Shown: positions 1 to 11,885 of the stretch, piece by piece
Position numbering within the stretch: position 1 is the first letter of the stretch
Layout of the letters: each line of letters starts with the position of its first letter
DNA from: Cymbidium sinense
Taxonomy: Eukaryota > Streptophyta > Magnoliopsida > Asparagales > Orchidaceae
Length of the DNA stretch: 64,000 nt
Direction: 5' to 3'
Assembly: GCA_021442155.1 (NCBI GenBank)
Contig: CM038214.1
Span: forward strand, 311,767,001 to 311,831,000
Position numbers and translations under genes: made by a program
Notes under the pieces: generated by a model
The model's database searches: none
Told to the model about the DNA's origin: nothing
The model's input: only the letters and a program-made list of their open reading frames with translations

Positions 1-1009
1 AAAACTCAACTAAAAAATCAAACTAAAGCTAAACCTAAACCTAAAAAAATAAACTTAAATAAATAAACTAAATTAAATAAAAATAAAAATATACTTAAAT
101 AAAAATAAAAAATAAAATAAACTAAAATAAATAAAAACAAGCTAAGTAAACTAAATAATCCTAAACCTACTTTTTGTTTTTTTAAAAAACCTAAATCTTC
201 AAATCCTAAACTATAAACCTAAACCGTAAAAAAGCTTAAACCCTAAACCCTAAACTAAAACCTGAACCTTAACCCTAAAGCCTAAACTCTAAACCTTATA
301 CTCTAAACCTTAAACCCTAATCCTAAACCCTAAACCCTAAACCCAAAACCCTAAACCCTAAAACCCTAAACCCCAAATCCAAAACCCTAAGCACCATAAC
401 CCCAAATACTAAACCATAAACCCTAAACCCTAAAAACCATAAACCCTAAAGCTTAAACCACTAATTTCCTAATCCATCCTAAACCCTCCCTAAACATTAA
501 AACCTTAAACCCAAACCCTAAACCATCATAAACCTAAATCAACTTAAAACTAAACCTAAAAAATAAAATAAAAATAAAACTCAACTAAAAAATAAACTTA
601 AACCTAAAAAGTAAACTAAAATAAAAAATCTAAACAAAAATAAATAAACTAAACTAAATAAAAAAGAAAAATTAAAATAAATTAAAATAAATAAAAAATA
701 AATTATGTAAACTAAATCAACCTAAACCTACCAATTTACTTAATTGAAAACAAAAACCCTAAAATTAACACTAAACCCTAAAACTCCTACAACCTAAACT
801 TACAACTAAACCCTAAACTAAACCTAAAACCCTAAACTCTAAACCTAAAGCCCTAATCCTAATCACCCTAAATCCTAAACCCTAAACCCTAAACCCTAAC
901 CTTAAACCCTAAACCATACCCTAAACCTAAACCTAAAGTAACTAAATAAATTAAAAATAAACCTAAACTTTAAAACCTAATAAACCTCAACCTAAACCCA
1001 AACCCTAAG

Positions 1010-1490
1010 AATGGGTAGAACATTGATGGCAGGAACATCACCGTCAACTAGGCTCAGTCTATATCTGGTGGTGGAGGCGAAGATGGAGGTTGCAGTTATC
1101 GTAGTGGTGGTTGGGGATCTACAGGTGCTGGTGGATATGGAGGTGGTGGTTAGAATAGTTATGGAGGTGGGAGGAGTGACGGAGGTTATAGCCTTGGTGG
1201 TGGCGGAGGGAGAGATCGGAGATATGATGGTGCATCCAACTACTCGAGAGGCCAGATTGGTTCTGATGGGAACTAGAGAAACTAAAGAATGGGTGATCTG
1301 ATCTACTGTTTATGGAACTATGTCTTTACAGTTGAGATGATTCTAATTATTTAGCATTTTTTATTTCCTCTATGCATGCTCATTTTTTATTTATGTCGTT
1401 GCTTATGTCTTAGAAAACTTGTTGTGTTACTTGGCTGATGAAATCGAAAAGAAGAAATATTGATTCTGAATTTATTCTCTATTAAAAAAA
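1010..1490 (+). pseudogene. GR-RBP 3' fragment, copy 1 (coding tail plus 3' UTR)
   Basis: This is a 5'-truncated copy of the 3' end of a plant glycine-rich RNA-binding protein gene. Intact family members bind RNA through an N-terminal RRM and a Gly-rich tail. Read from AAT at 1010, the frame gives NG*N, DGRNITVN, then *AQS, matching the end of an RRM. A Gly/Tyr/Arg-rich tail follows (GGYGGGG, RSDGGY, GGGGGRD), ending in SDGN*RN*. Four internal TAG codons break the frame. The 3' UTR runs to a 7-base A-run at 1484-1490, after which telomere-like words resume. The RRM core is absent. The ATG-starting ORF at 1011-1301 is out of the native frame and is not a gene. Confidence 0.8.
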
Positions 1491-2640
1491 CCAAAAACCC
1501 TAAACCCTAAACTATAACATGAACCATAAACTTAAAACTTAAACCCTAAACCCTAAACCATCAACCCTAAACCTACAACCCTAAACACTAAACCCTAAAC
1601 TTATAACGCTAAACCCTAAACCATAAAACCCTAAACCTTAAACCTTAAACCCTAAACCCAAAAACCCTAAACCCTAAACACTTAAACCTACAACCCTAAA
1701 CCCTAAACCCTAAAGCACAAATCCTAAACCCTAAACCATAAACCCTAATCCCTAAACCCTAAAAACCTAAAAACCTTAACCTAAACCAAATAAAACCTAA
1801 AAAGAAAATAAATAAGAAAACCTAAACTTAAATAAAATAAAAAGTAAAATAAAATAAAAACCTAAACTAAAACCTAATCCTAAACCTAAATCTAAAAATA
1901 ATGCAAAATACAAAATAAAAACTAAACTAAAATAAAATAAATAAAAACCTAAACTAGATTAAAAAATAAAATAAAACTAAAAATAAAATAAACAAAATAA
2001 AATAAATAAATGAAATAAAATAAAAAAATAAAACCTAAAAAAATAAATAATAAACCTAAACCTAAACTAAAATAAAATAAAATAAAAATAAACCTAAACC
2101 TAAAAAAATAAAATAAAATAATAACATAAAACCTAAACACAAAAAAAATAAAATAAAACCTAAACCTAAACTAATAATAAAAAAATAAAACCTAAACTTA
2201 AGAAATAAAATAAAAATAAAACTAAACTAAAAATAAACATAAACCTAAACCTCAACCTAAAAAACAAACTAAAATAAAAAACCTAACTAAAATAAATAAA
2301 TCTAAAATAAATAAAATAAACTAAATAAAAATAAACCTAAATAAACCTAAATAAAAATAAAATATAAAATAAACTAAAATAAATAAAAAATAAACTAAAT
2401 TAACTTAAAAAAACAAAACCAACCAGTTTACCTAATTTAAAAAAAAACCCTAAACCCTAAACCTAAATAGTAAACCCTAAACCCAAATAGTAAACCCTAA
2501 ACCCTAAAAGCCTAAACCCTAAACCCTAAACCCTAAAATCTAAACCTGAAACCCTAAACACTAAACCCTAAAACCTACAACCTTAAACCTTAAACCCTAG
2601 ACCCTAAACCCTAAACGCTAAACTAACCCTAAACCCTGAG

Positions 2641-3108
2641 AGTGGGTAGAACCTTGACGGATGGAACATCACCGTCAATAAGGGTCAGTCTAGATCTAGT
2701 CGAGGAGGCGAAGGCAGAGGTAGTTATTATCGCAATGGTGGTGGGGGATATGGAGGTGCTGGTGGATATGGAGGTGGTGGTTGGAGCAGTGGTGGTTATG
2801 GTTATGGGAGGAGCGATGGAGGTTATAGCCATGGTGGTGGCGGAGGGAGAGATTGGGGATATGATGGCGGATCCCGCTACTCAAGAGATCAGAGTGGTTC
2901 TGATGGGAACCGAGAAACGATCGACGACCTATGGAACTGTCTTTAGAGTTGAGACGGTTAAAGTTATCTATAAATTTTGCTTTACTATATGCATGCTCAT
3001 TTTTGATCTATGTCCTCACTTTTGTTTTAGAAAACTTGGTGTGTTAATTGGTTGATGAAATCGAAAAGAAGAAATGATATATTTGAATTTGTTCTCTATT
3101 AAAAAAAA
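2641..3108 (+). pseudogene. GR-RBP 3' fragment, copy 2 (open frame 2650-2946)
   Basis: This is the best-preserved copy. From AAC at 2650 the native frame stays open for 98 codons to TAG at 2944-2946. It encodes the RRM end (NLDGWNITVN), then an Arg/Ser/Gly segment and a Gly-rich tail with GGYGGAGGYGGGG, RSDGGYSHGGGGG and DGGSRYSRD. There is no start codon: a TAG at 2647-2649 precedes the open stretch, and no RRM core lies upstream. Near 2910 a small deletion relative to copy 3 shifts the frame past the native SDGNWRN stop, so the C-terminus is abnormal. The UTR ends in an A-run near 3101-3108. The other ORFs here (2642-3055 plus, 2629-2832 minus, 2696-2884 minus) are shadows of this repeat. 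Confidence 0.82.
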
Positions 3109-6063
3109 CTAAAAACCCTAAACCCTAAACTAAAACCTAAACCCAAGAGCTAAAACTTAAACCCTAAACCCTTAAAACCCTAAACCCTAAGCCCTAAAAC
3201 ACTAAACCCTAAACCCTAAAACCTAAAGCCTAAACCATAAACCTTAAACCCTAAACCCTAAATAATAAACCCTAAACCATGAACCCTAAACCCTCAACTA
3301 ACCCTCAACCCTCAACCCTAAAAAGCTAAAAACCAAAACCTAAAATACATAAAACTTAAAAATAAAATTAAAAAAAAACCTAAAAAAAAATAAAATACAA
3401 AATAAAAACTAAACTAAAATAAAATAAATAAAACTTAAATTAAACTGAAAAACTGAAAAACCTAAATAAAATAAAAACAAAACCTAAAATTAAAATAAAA
3501 TAAACCTAGAATAAAATAAAATAAAATAAAAATTAAATATAAACCTAAACCTAAAAAATAAACTTAAAATTAAAACCAAAAATAAGATAAAAAAAATCTA
3601 AACCCAAACTAAAAAAAAACCTAAACCTAAAATACAAATAAAATAAACCAAAATGTAAACTAAAATAAACTAAACTAAAATATATAAAATGTAAACCTAA
3701 ACCTAAAATAAAGTAAACCTAAACCGAAACCTATACCCTAAATAAAATAAAATAAACTAAAAATAAACTTAAACCTAAACTAAAAAGTAAAACCTAAAAA
3801 TAAAGCTAAATTAAAAACCTAAACCTAAACCTAAAAATAAAAATAAAACCTAAAACCAAAAAATTAAACTAAAATGTAAAACCTAAATTAAAATAAATAA
3901 ACCTAAAATAAATAAAATAAACTAAATTATAATAAAAATAAACCTAAATAAAAAAAAAAAATAAAATAAATAAACAAAATAAATTAAATAAACCTAAACC
4001 TACCACTTTACTTAATTCTAAAAAAAATATCAAAAGGTTAAAAAAAGCCCTGACCCTAAACCTTAAACTCTAATCCCTAAAACTATCCCTAAAACCTAAA
4101 CTTGGAACCCTAAACCTACAACCCTCTACCCTATACCCTAAACCATAAACCCTAAAACCTTAAAACCCACAACCTTAAACCCTATACCTTAAACCCTAAA
4201 AACCTAAAAACATAAACCTAAATTAAATAAAACCTAAAATAAAATAAATAAAAAATTTTAACTTAAATAAAATAAAATAATAAATAAAAATGAAAACCTA
4301 AACATTAAACTAATCCTAAATGTATAAATAAAATAAAATAATAAATAAAAACTTAACTAAAATAAAAAACTAAACTAAACTAAAAAATAAAATAAACCTA
4401 AAAATAAATAAAAAAACTTAAGTAAAATAAAAAAAATGTAAAATAAAAATAAAATAAACCTAAAATAAAATAAAATAAAAACTAAATAAAACCTAAACCT
4501 AAAATAAATAAATAAAAACCTAAACCTAAAATAAAAAAATAAAATAAAAAAACCAAACCTAAACTAAAATAAACTAAACTAAAATAAATAAAACCTAAAG
4601 TAAATCTAAAATAAACTAAAACCCTAAAATAAATAATAAATAAACTAAACCTAAACCTAAACTAAAAATAAAACTTAAAAATAAACCTAAAATAGAAACC
4701 TAAAACCTAAACCTAAAAAGATAAAATAAAAACCTAAACCTAAAAAATAAAATAAAAGTAAACTAAACTAAAAAATCAACATAAACATAAACCTAAACCT
4801 AAAACATAAACTAATATAAAAAACCTAAAATAAATAAACTAAATAAAATAATAATAAAAAATGAACCAAAATAAAAATTTAAACTAAAATAAAGTAAAAT
4901 AAATAAAAAAGAAATAAAATAAACCTAAACCTATCCATTTAGTTAATTTTAAAAAAACCCTAAACCCTAAATCGTAAACAGGACCCTAAACCATAAAACC
5001 CCAAACCCTAAACTCACCACCAACCCTAAACTGCAAACCTGAGCTAAACCCTAAACTAAACTTTAAACCTCACCCCTAAACCCTGATCCTAACCACCCTG
5101 AGCCCTAAAACCCTAAACCCAGGCCAGCCTTAAGCCACCAGATCTAACATGCGTCCACCCCACCTACCCTGGACCTGGACCCTAAACCACTAAACCACTA
5201 AACACAGATCTGAGCCCTAAACTTAAAATAAATAAATAAACTGACCTAAATAAAATAAAACTAAACCTAAAACCTAAATAAAACCTAAACCTAAACTAAA
5301 CTTAAACATAAAATAAAAAAAATTAAACTAAAATAAAATAAATAAAACCAAACTAAACTAATAAAATAAACCTAAAAAAATACCTAAAGAAAATAAAACT
5401 AAAAATAAAATAAAATAAACCTAAAGAAATAAAATAAAACTAAATAAAAACCTAAACCTAAAAATTAAACCTAAAAATAAAACTTAAAAATAAATAAAAA
5501 ATAAAACCTAAATTGTAAATTAAAAAAAACTTAAACCTAAAATAAGCTAAACTAAAATATATAAAACCTAAACCTAAACCTAAGGTAAACTAAACCTAAA
5601 CCCTAAACTAAAATAAAATAAACCTAAACCTAAATTAAAAATAAAACCTAAAATAAACCTCAAATAAAACCTAAAACCTAACCTAAAAAAATAAAATAAA
5701 ACTTACACTAAACCTAAAAATACTTAAAAAAAACCTAAACACAAAAATAAAATAAAATCTTCAAAAGTAAGCATAAACCTTATCCTAAATCTAAAAAATA
5801 AACTAAAATAAAAATCCTAAACTAAAATAAATAAACCTAAAATGAATAAACTAAACCAAATAAAAATAAAAAATAACCCTAAATAAAAATTAAAATTAAA
5901 ATAAACTAAAATAAATAAAATATAAACTAAATAAACCTAAACTTATGAGTCTACCTAATTAAAAAAAAATCCACTAAACCCTCAACCCTAAACCCTAAAC
6001 CCTAAACCCTAAACTCTAAACCCTAAACACTAAACCCTAAACAGTAAACCAACAACCCTAAAC

Positions 6064-6446
6064 CATGTGATTGTGCAATGGACCCACTGAGAAGGGTCTA
6101 TATCAGACTTGTCCTATCTCAGATTTATAAATCTAAAGGGATAGTCTACTAGCCATGGGGTAGACCTAGACAACCTAAGGGGTTGCATTTTGGTTTGTAA
6201 CGGTTTTGCTAGGAAAATGGCATAGCAGACTTACATCTTCTAAAGCAAGGACAACTACTAGGGTGACCTATTAGTAGCATAACAAATTAAACCTGACTTA
6301 GGGGCGACTACTAAGTGAATATCGCTGGGGACTTATATCAACTCAAGAGTTCTCAAGTGATTTCTATAGGAGTTTTTGACACGCCTTAAAGATAGGATAC
6401 TTGCTTGGGAAAGGTACTTATACAGGGTGTCCTCCTAATCCACAAG

Positions 6447-6502
<56 letters not shown>

Positions 6503-7660
6503 TTGTATGGACCCTATTGGTGTGTGAGGGATTACACTGAGAAGGGCCTATGTCAGCCTTGACCTATCTTAGATTTACTGGACCAAGGGAGAATCTACAC
6601 ATCCATAGGATAGATTCTCCAACCAGAAGGGTGGTTACTAGGAAAGGGGAACTGTCCAATCCGATATTAACCAGGGTAGTGTCTAAATGGGATCGCAAAG
6701 GATGTGATCCAAATATAGTGCCCACAAGTGAGATGCTACTAGAGGCACTATCCTGAGCCCTAGAAAAGTAATCCTATAGGTGTAGGGTGGCCAACTCAAG
6801 GAGGAAGCGTAACATGCTTACATCTACCATGAGTGGACTATCCTAAGGTCCAAGAACCAACCAACCTAAGGTGTATCCGTCAGCATGAGTGGTGTATCAA
6901 TCAGCTTAGTGAGAACCAACCAACCTAAGGTGCTCGTTAGTGTGCAATGATTAATCTGGAAAGAAAGCATGTAGGCTTACAACTTTCCAAGTGGAAGTGA
7001 TCATCAGGATAGTCTATCATCGATGGGACAAATGTTATCTGACCTGGAGCAACAACTAAGCGGGGTGCCCCAAGGAAGGATTGAACCTAGACTTGAAGCA
7101 GTTAAGAGGAAAGGAACCCCTAGGGGACTTATCCTAAACCTCAAATATACTTGACCCAATCAGTGTACGAAGGCTAATCTAAGAAGAAAGTGTAGCAGAC
7201 TCACATCCACACAGTAAGGCCTACCAAACTAACAAGCGCTCATCAGTGTGCAGTGCCAAGTAAAGAAGGAAAGCGTAGCAGACTTACATCCTCCAAGGCA
7301 AGAAGAGTAGTAGGGTGACACACTAGCATGGTAGCACGTCAACCCGACCTAGAGCAGCTATTGAGTGAGTGCCACTGGGGGCGTTATTTCAACTCAAAGT
7401 AGCTCGAGACAACTATATGTGTTTGTTTTATATATTTATGTGTAGTTTGTGTTTTTATTATGTCGATGAAGGATACGATGTCGCTCAGGTTCCTTACACC
7501 TATCTTAAACACATCTTGGAAGATTCATAAATAAGAATACTTTCAACATGGAAAAGATTGAATTCAAAATTTAATTTTCATTGATGATAATAATTTTCTA
7601 AAATGATTTATAATTTTTCCTTAAGTAGAGCCCATTGATTTGAAGCATTGGGCACTCTCC
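6064..7660 (-). repeat. 3' non-coding iterated tract of Tat copy 1
   Basis: This tract holds no coding sequence. A diverged motif recurs here: roughly GGAAGAAAGC, a few bases, then GACTTACATCTTCC. Copies lie near 6212-6243, 6802-6833, 6959-6990, 7179-7210 and 7266-7297. Motifs such as CACTGAGAAGGG with CCTATCTCAGATTTA (6079, 6535) and AGTGAGTGCCACTGGGGG also repeat. The tract lies downstream of the integrase on the element's own strand, where Tat elements often carry long non-coding or minisatellite DNA before the 3' LTR. The ORF at 6550-6756 is a chance reading of this tract. Confidence 0.65.
6450..6497. repeat. (TA)n microsatellite
   Basis: A perfect AT/TA dinucleotide run of about 48 bases inside the 3' non-coding tract of Tat copy 1. 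It is absent from the corresponding part of copy 2, so it expanded after the copies diverged. Confidence 0.95.
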
Positions 7661-7675
7661 CTTATGATTAATAAG

Positions 7676-7861
7676 CTAATAAGATCCTCCTTGGTAGGTC
7701 TTCTTTATGGTAAAAGGGCCTTCCCAAGTGTGTTTAAACTTGCCTCCCATCTTACGATGGGCAACAATCGATCTCCTTAGAACTAAAATAAGCTCTCCTA
7801 CTTGAAAAGTTTTAGGATTGACCAACTTATTGTGAGCATGAATCATTTTAGTTTTGTACAA
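7676..7861 (-). pseudogene. Integrase C-terminal domain fragment, Tat copy 1
   Basis: The minus-strand frame reads a basic stretch, VGELILVLRRSIVAHR, then KHTWEGPFTI and a GGSY end. This matches the GPY/F-type C-terminal module of Ty3/gypsy integrases (VGDLVL...WEGPY...GGAY), which contributes to target DNA binding. It lies about 400 bases downstream of the core domain on the element's strand, as expected. The homologous fragment in copy 2 is at 34228-34413. It is only a fragment, with stops on both sides. Confidence 0.75.
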
Positions 7862-8265
7862 CTCGAGATTTTGGCATTCCTGTAGAAGTCTCTCCTCTAA
7901 ACCTTCAAGCTCTTCTAATCACAAATTGTGTTATGTTCTATTGTGATCTTGCTACCCACAGCTATCCTTAATGATGGGAGTTGGACTTGTAATAGTAGAA
8001 TATCTTCAAACCCATACACTAAAGAGAAAGAAGTAGACTGAGATGGAGTTCTATATGTGGTGTGGTACACCCACAAGGCTTCAACTGACTACTCATGCCA
8101 CTGTCACTTGTTGTTTTTGAGTACTTTCTTTAGTATTTGGATGAGAGTTTTGTTGAAGGCTTCTACTAAGCTATTTTCTCTTGGATAGTTGATGGAGTAA
8201 TATCTCTAATTTATGATGTGTCTCTGAGAAAAAGTTGTTGATCTCGGTGCTCTTGAATGCGCATA

Positions 8266-8511
8266 TCAAATATAATTCATCACTCCCAACCAATATATGA
8301 TATGGTTCTTAAAAACTAGAGCACATGTCGAGTGACCTCTTAGTAGAATCGCCTTCACCCATTTGGAAAAGTATTCAATAGCAGCTAAGATGAACTGATG
8401 ACCTTTAGAAGGAGGATCAATCGAACCCACTATGTTGGTACCCAACACTCGAATGACGATGAGGCCATGTAAGATGTAGAATATTGGGTGGTTAGTGTAG
8501 GACCACACCAT
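8266..8511 (-). pseudogene. Integrase catalytic core fragment, Tat copy 1
   Basis: The 81-residue minus-strand frame contains LGTNIVGSIDPPSKGHQFILAA followed by YFSKWVKAI, the first half of the gypsy integrase core. In active relatives the first motif carries the first catalytic Asp of the D,D-35-E triad (G-x-D-I/V-G). Here the position is Asn (AAC), and copy 2 has the same change. The second Asp and the Glu are not preserved in a continuous frame. The enzyme would normally join retrotransposon cDNA to the host chromosome; this copy cannot. Confidence 0.78.
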
Positions 8512-8698
8512 GTATTTGGCATTGGTGGCATCGCCTAGCCATATTCATGCAATCTTTGATGATCGATGACCAATAGTATCCTAGTCTCTTGATCCTGGCT
8601 TTCATCATCAGACCGGATTGGTTGGCTCCACATAATCTTGAGTGCACTTTAGTCATGATCTTACAGGCTTCATGCTTATCTAAACAATGTAACCACAT
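8492..8698 (-). pseudogene. Integrase zinc-binding domain fragment, Tat copy 1
   Basis: The frame encodes an HHCC-like integrase N-terminus: KVHSRLCGANQSG, KARIKRLGYYW, then RRCHQCQIHG. The Cys pair (CHQC) and the GYYW motif are diagnostic of gypsy integrases. The position usually occupied by the second zinc-binding His (CG-x-H) is Asn here and in copy 2. It overlaps the core-domain frame slightly, indicating a frameshift between the two. Confidence 0.78.
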
Positions 8699-8785
8699 AT
8701 GATCAAAAGACTGCTAGTATAAGACACCATCCATAAGAGTACAGGAATGTGCTCTCTGCTTCATCTAATGGACTTGGGACTTCCA

Positions 8786-9412
8786 TTAAGGTAGTTTGCC
8801 TTTATTTAGGCAAACCATGAATGGTTGCCTCCAATCTAACTCCTCATCCTTCTTGGCAATGACAACCTTTCCTTCAAGAGAGTACTTTTTGATGAGTTCA
8901 ATATAAATAAGGTATAAAACTTGTCTATTTTTTACTTTTATTGATATGGACTCATCTTTTGGACATTCTAACTCCTTGGCAAGCTTTGCTAAAGCATATG
9001 CTATAACAGTCTCTCCTTGACAAATATTATAAATGGTAACCTCTGAGATTTGGGCCAATAAGTCCATGGTGTACTTATGGTAGTGATGGAGCTTAGGCTT
9101 TATAACCTTATAGGAACCAGTGATTTGGTTGATAACTAGCTGAGAATCCCTAAAGATGTTGGCATTCTAGATGCTTAAAGTAACGGCTAACTCTAGACCA
9201 GCAATCAGATCCTCATATTCAGCTTCATTGTTGGTGCAAGGATTGGACAGATGATATAAGAATCTCATCACATCACCGTCTAAAGTTAAGAGAACTATTC
9301 CTACCCCTATCTTTCTTGGAATAGTAGATTGTGGTTCTTCTCCTCTTTGAGAGGGAGCCACACCATCAAAGTACATCTCCCAATAGTGAATGCAAGTATC
9401 CCTAAAGTTCAT
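8786..9412 (-). pseudogene. Second (archaeal-type) RNase H, Tat copy 1
   Basis: Two minus-strand frames (9167-9412 and 8786-9067) together cover a second RNase H domain downstream of the RT-associated one. The first reads WEMYFDGVA, a catalytic Asp motif, and TNNEAEYEDLIAGLELA, the catalytic Glu motif. A frame between them retains IFRDSQLVINQI with its Asp. The C-terminal motif, normally AD-x-LA, reads IAYALAKLA, so the last catalytic Asp is Tyr. Copy 2 has the same Tyr. Dual RNase H is characteristic of Tat-lineage gypsy elements and supports the classification. The tail of the 8786-9067 frame (DEELDWRQPF...LNKGKLP) is the linker to integrase. Confidence 0.8.
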
Positions 9413-9629
9413 GATTTGTTCATCAGGGAGATCATCACTAAGCGGAGAGTCAGCAGGAAGTTGGTGTGATGTTAAGAAATCTGCTAGCGCTTGTTCTTTC
9501 AGTGCAGAGAGGGGTATGAAGGTAATTTCAAATTATAAGAGGGTCATGGAACATCATGCCAATGATCTAGGTATCATCAACCGAGTCATGAGATACTATA
9601 GTGGATTGATCTTAGAGATTAAGTTCACC

Positions 9630-9869
9630 TTATGAAGAAGCATGTAGTGGTATTTGGGATGCAATGTTTAAAGCTAGGCAATGCTTCTCAATGGGTGGAT
9701 AATTAGCCTCAGCAGAGATTAGACAATGACTGAGGTAGTAGAGTGCATTTTCATTTCCTTCATCATTGGCTTGGGCCAACAAGGCACTTAGGGAGTCATC
9801 TAACACAAGAATGTAAAGTTTGAGCATCTTGCATGGGATAAGGGTTGCTAGAACTGGTGGTGTCATCAA
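9630..9869 (-). pseudogene. RT-associated RNase H fragment, Tat copy 1
   Basis: The 79-residue frame includes LYILVLDDSLSALLAQ, ALYYLSHCLI and EANYPPIEKHCLALNIA. This is the gypsy RNase H region that follows the RT thumb (L-Y-..-S..A..A....., Y..IEKECLA). In active enzymes it degrades the RNA of the RNA:DNA hybrid. Frame breaks occur at both ends. The collinear copy 2 fragment is at 36223-36507. Confidence 0.78.
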
Positions 9870-10760
9870 GTAATGCTTGATGTCTTCGAAGGCATACTCA
9901 TACTTATCATCTCACTTGAACTTAGCATCTTTTTGACAAGTGATAAGAATGTCTTACATCTTCCCAATAAGTTGGATATAAAGCATCTTAGATATGCCAA
10001 TCGCCCTTGGAATGATCTGAGTTGAGTTAAACTTTTAAGGTGTGGCATTTCTAATATCACCTTGATCTTCTCTGAATCTACTTCAATTTCCTAGTGTTAG
10101 ACAATAAATCCAAGGAATTTCTTTGAGGCTACTCCGAATACACACTTCAGGGGGTTCATTTTTAGGTTAAATTGTCTTAACTATTCAAAAAACTACTCTC
10201 AAGCCAAAGAGATGGTCTTCCTATTCTATACTTTTAACCACAAGATCAAAGACATAATACTCGACTTGATGATGAATGAGTTCATTGAAGATTCGAGTCA
10301 TAGCCTGCTGGTATGTAGCATTGGCATTTTTAAGGTTGAAAGGCATGACCTTATAGAAATAGATTCTGATCAGGGTTCTAAAAGTAGTATTTCTTTCATC
10401 TTTAGGGGCCATCTTTATTTTCATTATATCTAGATGAGCCATCCATGAAATAGAAGACTGCATGAGATGAGGCAATGTTCACCATCAGCTCCAAGATTGG
10501 TAGTGGAAATTCATCTTTTGGCATCTTTATTTAAATCCCTAAAATTGAGAGATAAATGAATTTTTCCATTCTTTTTCTTAACTAGGATGATGCTAGCTAA
10601 CTAGGTAGGGTATTTTTCTTCTCGGATGAAGCTAACATCAATCAGTTTCTTGACTTTAGAAATGACATATTGTTCTATGTCTAACCACATACGTCTAGGA
10701 GCTTACTTGATAGGGTTAGCAGTAGGCTTTATTGCTGTTTATGGATTGCTACATCAGGAG
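9866..10760 (-). pseudogene. Reverse transcriptase, Tat copy 1
   Basis: Read on the minus strand from high coordinates, the region shows FIREEKYPT, ILVKKKNG, NFRDLNK, PKDEFPLPILELM, a palm segment (IKMAPKDERNTTFRTL, FYKVMPFNLKNANATYQQAM) and the connection LRSFQGRLAYLRCFISNLLGR. These are the standard gypsy RT motifs in order. The catalytic YVDD motif reads YVFD (frame 10221-10475), and stops and a frameshift near 10530 break the domain. The protein would have copied element RNA into cDNA. It is non-functional. Confidence 0.85.
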
Positions 10761-10847
10761 CCAATCCAAGCATCTCTTCATAACTCCAAGCAAAAATGTC
10801 CTTAAACTCAGTCAATGGGCTAACTAAGTCATTGGTTTCAAATTCAT

Positions 10848-11504
10848 TCAACAAAGAACTGATGTTCTTAAGTTGATTTCGTTGAGCTCATCGATGGATG
10901 ACTTGATCTCTTCTTCGAACTCTAGCGGTGCATCTTTGACTTCAAAATCATCTAGATCATCTGAAGTTTCTAAGCATAGCTCCTCATATGAGTTAATGTG
11001 ATTTGAAAAGAACCTATCAGATTCCAAATGATTCGTGATGATTAAGCAGTATTTTTCATCATCGATTGTAGCCACTATATCAAATCGTAGTCTTGGTCCT
11101 GATTGAGAGCATTTTCATTTTCTCTTCTATATTCTTTCGAAGTAGTCTGACCTGTGCTTTGACCAAGCATGTGGGATTAACCCTTTCTCGGATAAATTAT
11201 GAATGCAAGGCAAGTACCAATCAAAATATAATTCTATTAAATCTTTATATGAATCATCCTCAAGTTCTACATCAACTTCTTGACTTGAAGATGATGCTAC
11301 CAGAAAGAACCTTTGAGTCTTCACACCTATAGATGAGTTAAGGGCTTCCTTAACTACCAAACCCTCAGCTTTTTGAGAGAAAAGTGCGGTTAGAGCTAAG
11401 GTTCCTAACTGATGCCTAACTATTTCACATATAGATTTGGATACACTTATGCTTTGCTTTGGAGCCCGATCTTCATCACTATCTAGCTCAAGTGTCACTT
11501 CCAA
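10848..11504 (-). pseudogene. Protease-RT spacer of the polyprotein, Tat copy 1
   Basis: Two frames (11127-11504 and 10848-11075) encode an Asp/Glu/Ser-rich spacer between the retropepsin end and RT. Landmarks are ISVSKSICEIVRHQLGTLAL, then RFFLVASSSSQEVDVELEDD, and further on NHLESDRFFSNHI and SYEELCLETSDDLDDFEVK. I do not recognise a catalytic domain. The same spacer with near-identical landmarks is at 37467-38155, so it is a real part of this element family and not chance coding. Confidence 0.65.
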
Positions 11505-11792
11505 GGGAATCTACTGCTAAGAAGTGTTGGCTGGTGTGCTAACCATATAAGACTCATCCTATGAACTAGATTCTAAGTATATATGGATAGCATGTGCACT
11601 CCTGGTAGCTAGGACATATCTTCTATTGGGTGGCCAATAAAGAGGTTTTCCACCCCTAGGATTGCCTCTGAACTGGCTTCTTCCTCTGTCTGGTGGAGGT
11701 CAGGTCGTCTTACCCATATGTTCGAATGGAGTATTGAACTGTGGGTGGAATCTAATGTCAAACTCCAATTCCTCCTCCAAGTCTATTTCCGC

Positions 11793-11868
11793 TCCATTTT
11801 ATTTTTTTTTCATTTTCTCTTTTCTTTTCTTTTTCTTTTTCTCTTTCTTTTTCATTTTTTTTAAACTT
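11793..11868 (-). repeat. Pyrimidine-rich tract (Lys/Glu-rich on the coding strand), Tat copy 1
   Basis: The plus strand is almost pure T/C (TTTTCTTTTTC words). On the element's strand it is A/G-rich and would encode a Lys/Glu-rich linker just after the protease fragment. A matching tract occurs at 38425-38500 in copy 2, so it belongs to the element. Confidence 0.7.
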
Positions 11869-11885
11869 TGGCCAAGTTCACAAGA

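Larger units (their letters stand above)
1..6063. repeat. Telomere-like composite satellite, block A
   Basis: This block is degenerate tandem DNA built from CCTAAA/CCCTAAA words alternating with AAATAAAATAAA-rich stretches. Landmark boxes related to GTTTACTTAATTT plus an A-run lie near 721-751, 2421-2447, 3993-4020, 4921-4957 and 5935-5970. Imperfect CCCTAAA clusters follow the boxes, for example 745-920, 2448-2640 and 5970-6063. Two units carry GR-RBP fragments. The short ORFs here are low-complexity translations and were not called as genes. The CCCTAAA word is the plant telomere repeat, but runs are short, mixed with variants and kilobases of other sequence, so this is interstitial and not a chromosome end. 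Confidence 0.85.

Noticed and set aside
1..1000. True telomere
   Set aside because: CCCTAAA runs are short, imperfect and interrupted by unrelated text and retroelements throughout the window.
1011..1301. ATG-starting ORF over GR-RBP copy 1
   Set aside because: Out of the native frame, which is the one giving DGRNITVN and the Gly-rich tail. The Val-rich product is a frame artefact.
1949..2140. 63-residue Phe/Leu/Tyr-rich minus-strand ORF, like a membrane peptide
   Set aside because: It is the complement of AAATAAAATAAA satellite. The hydrophobicity comes from T-rich codons.
6200..7300. CRISPR-like spaced repeats
   Set aside because: Repeat units are diverged, spacing is irregular, and the context is the 3' tract of a plant retrotransposon.
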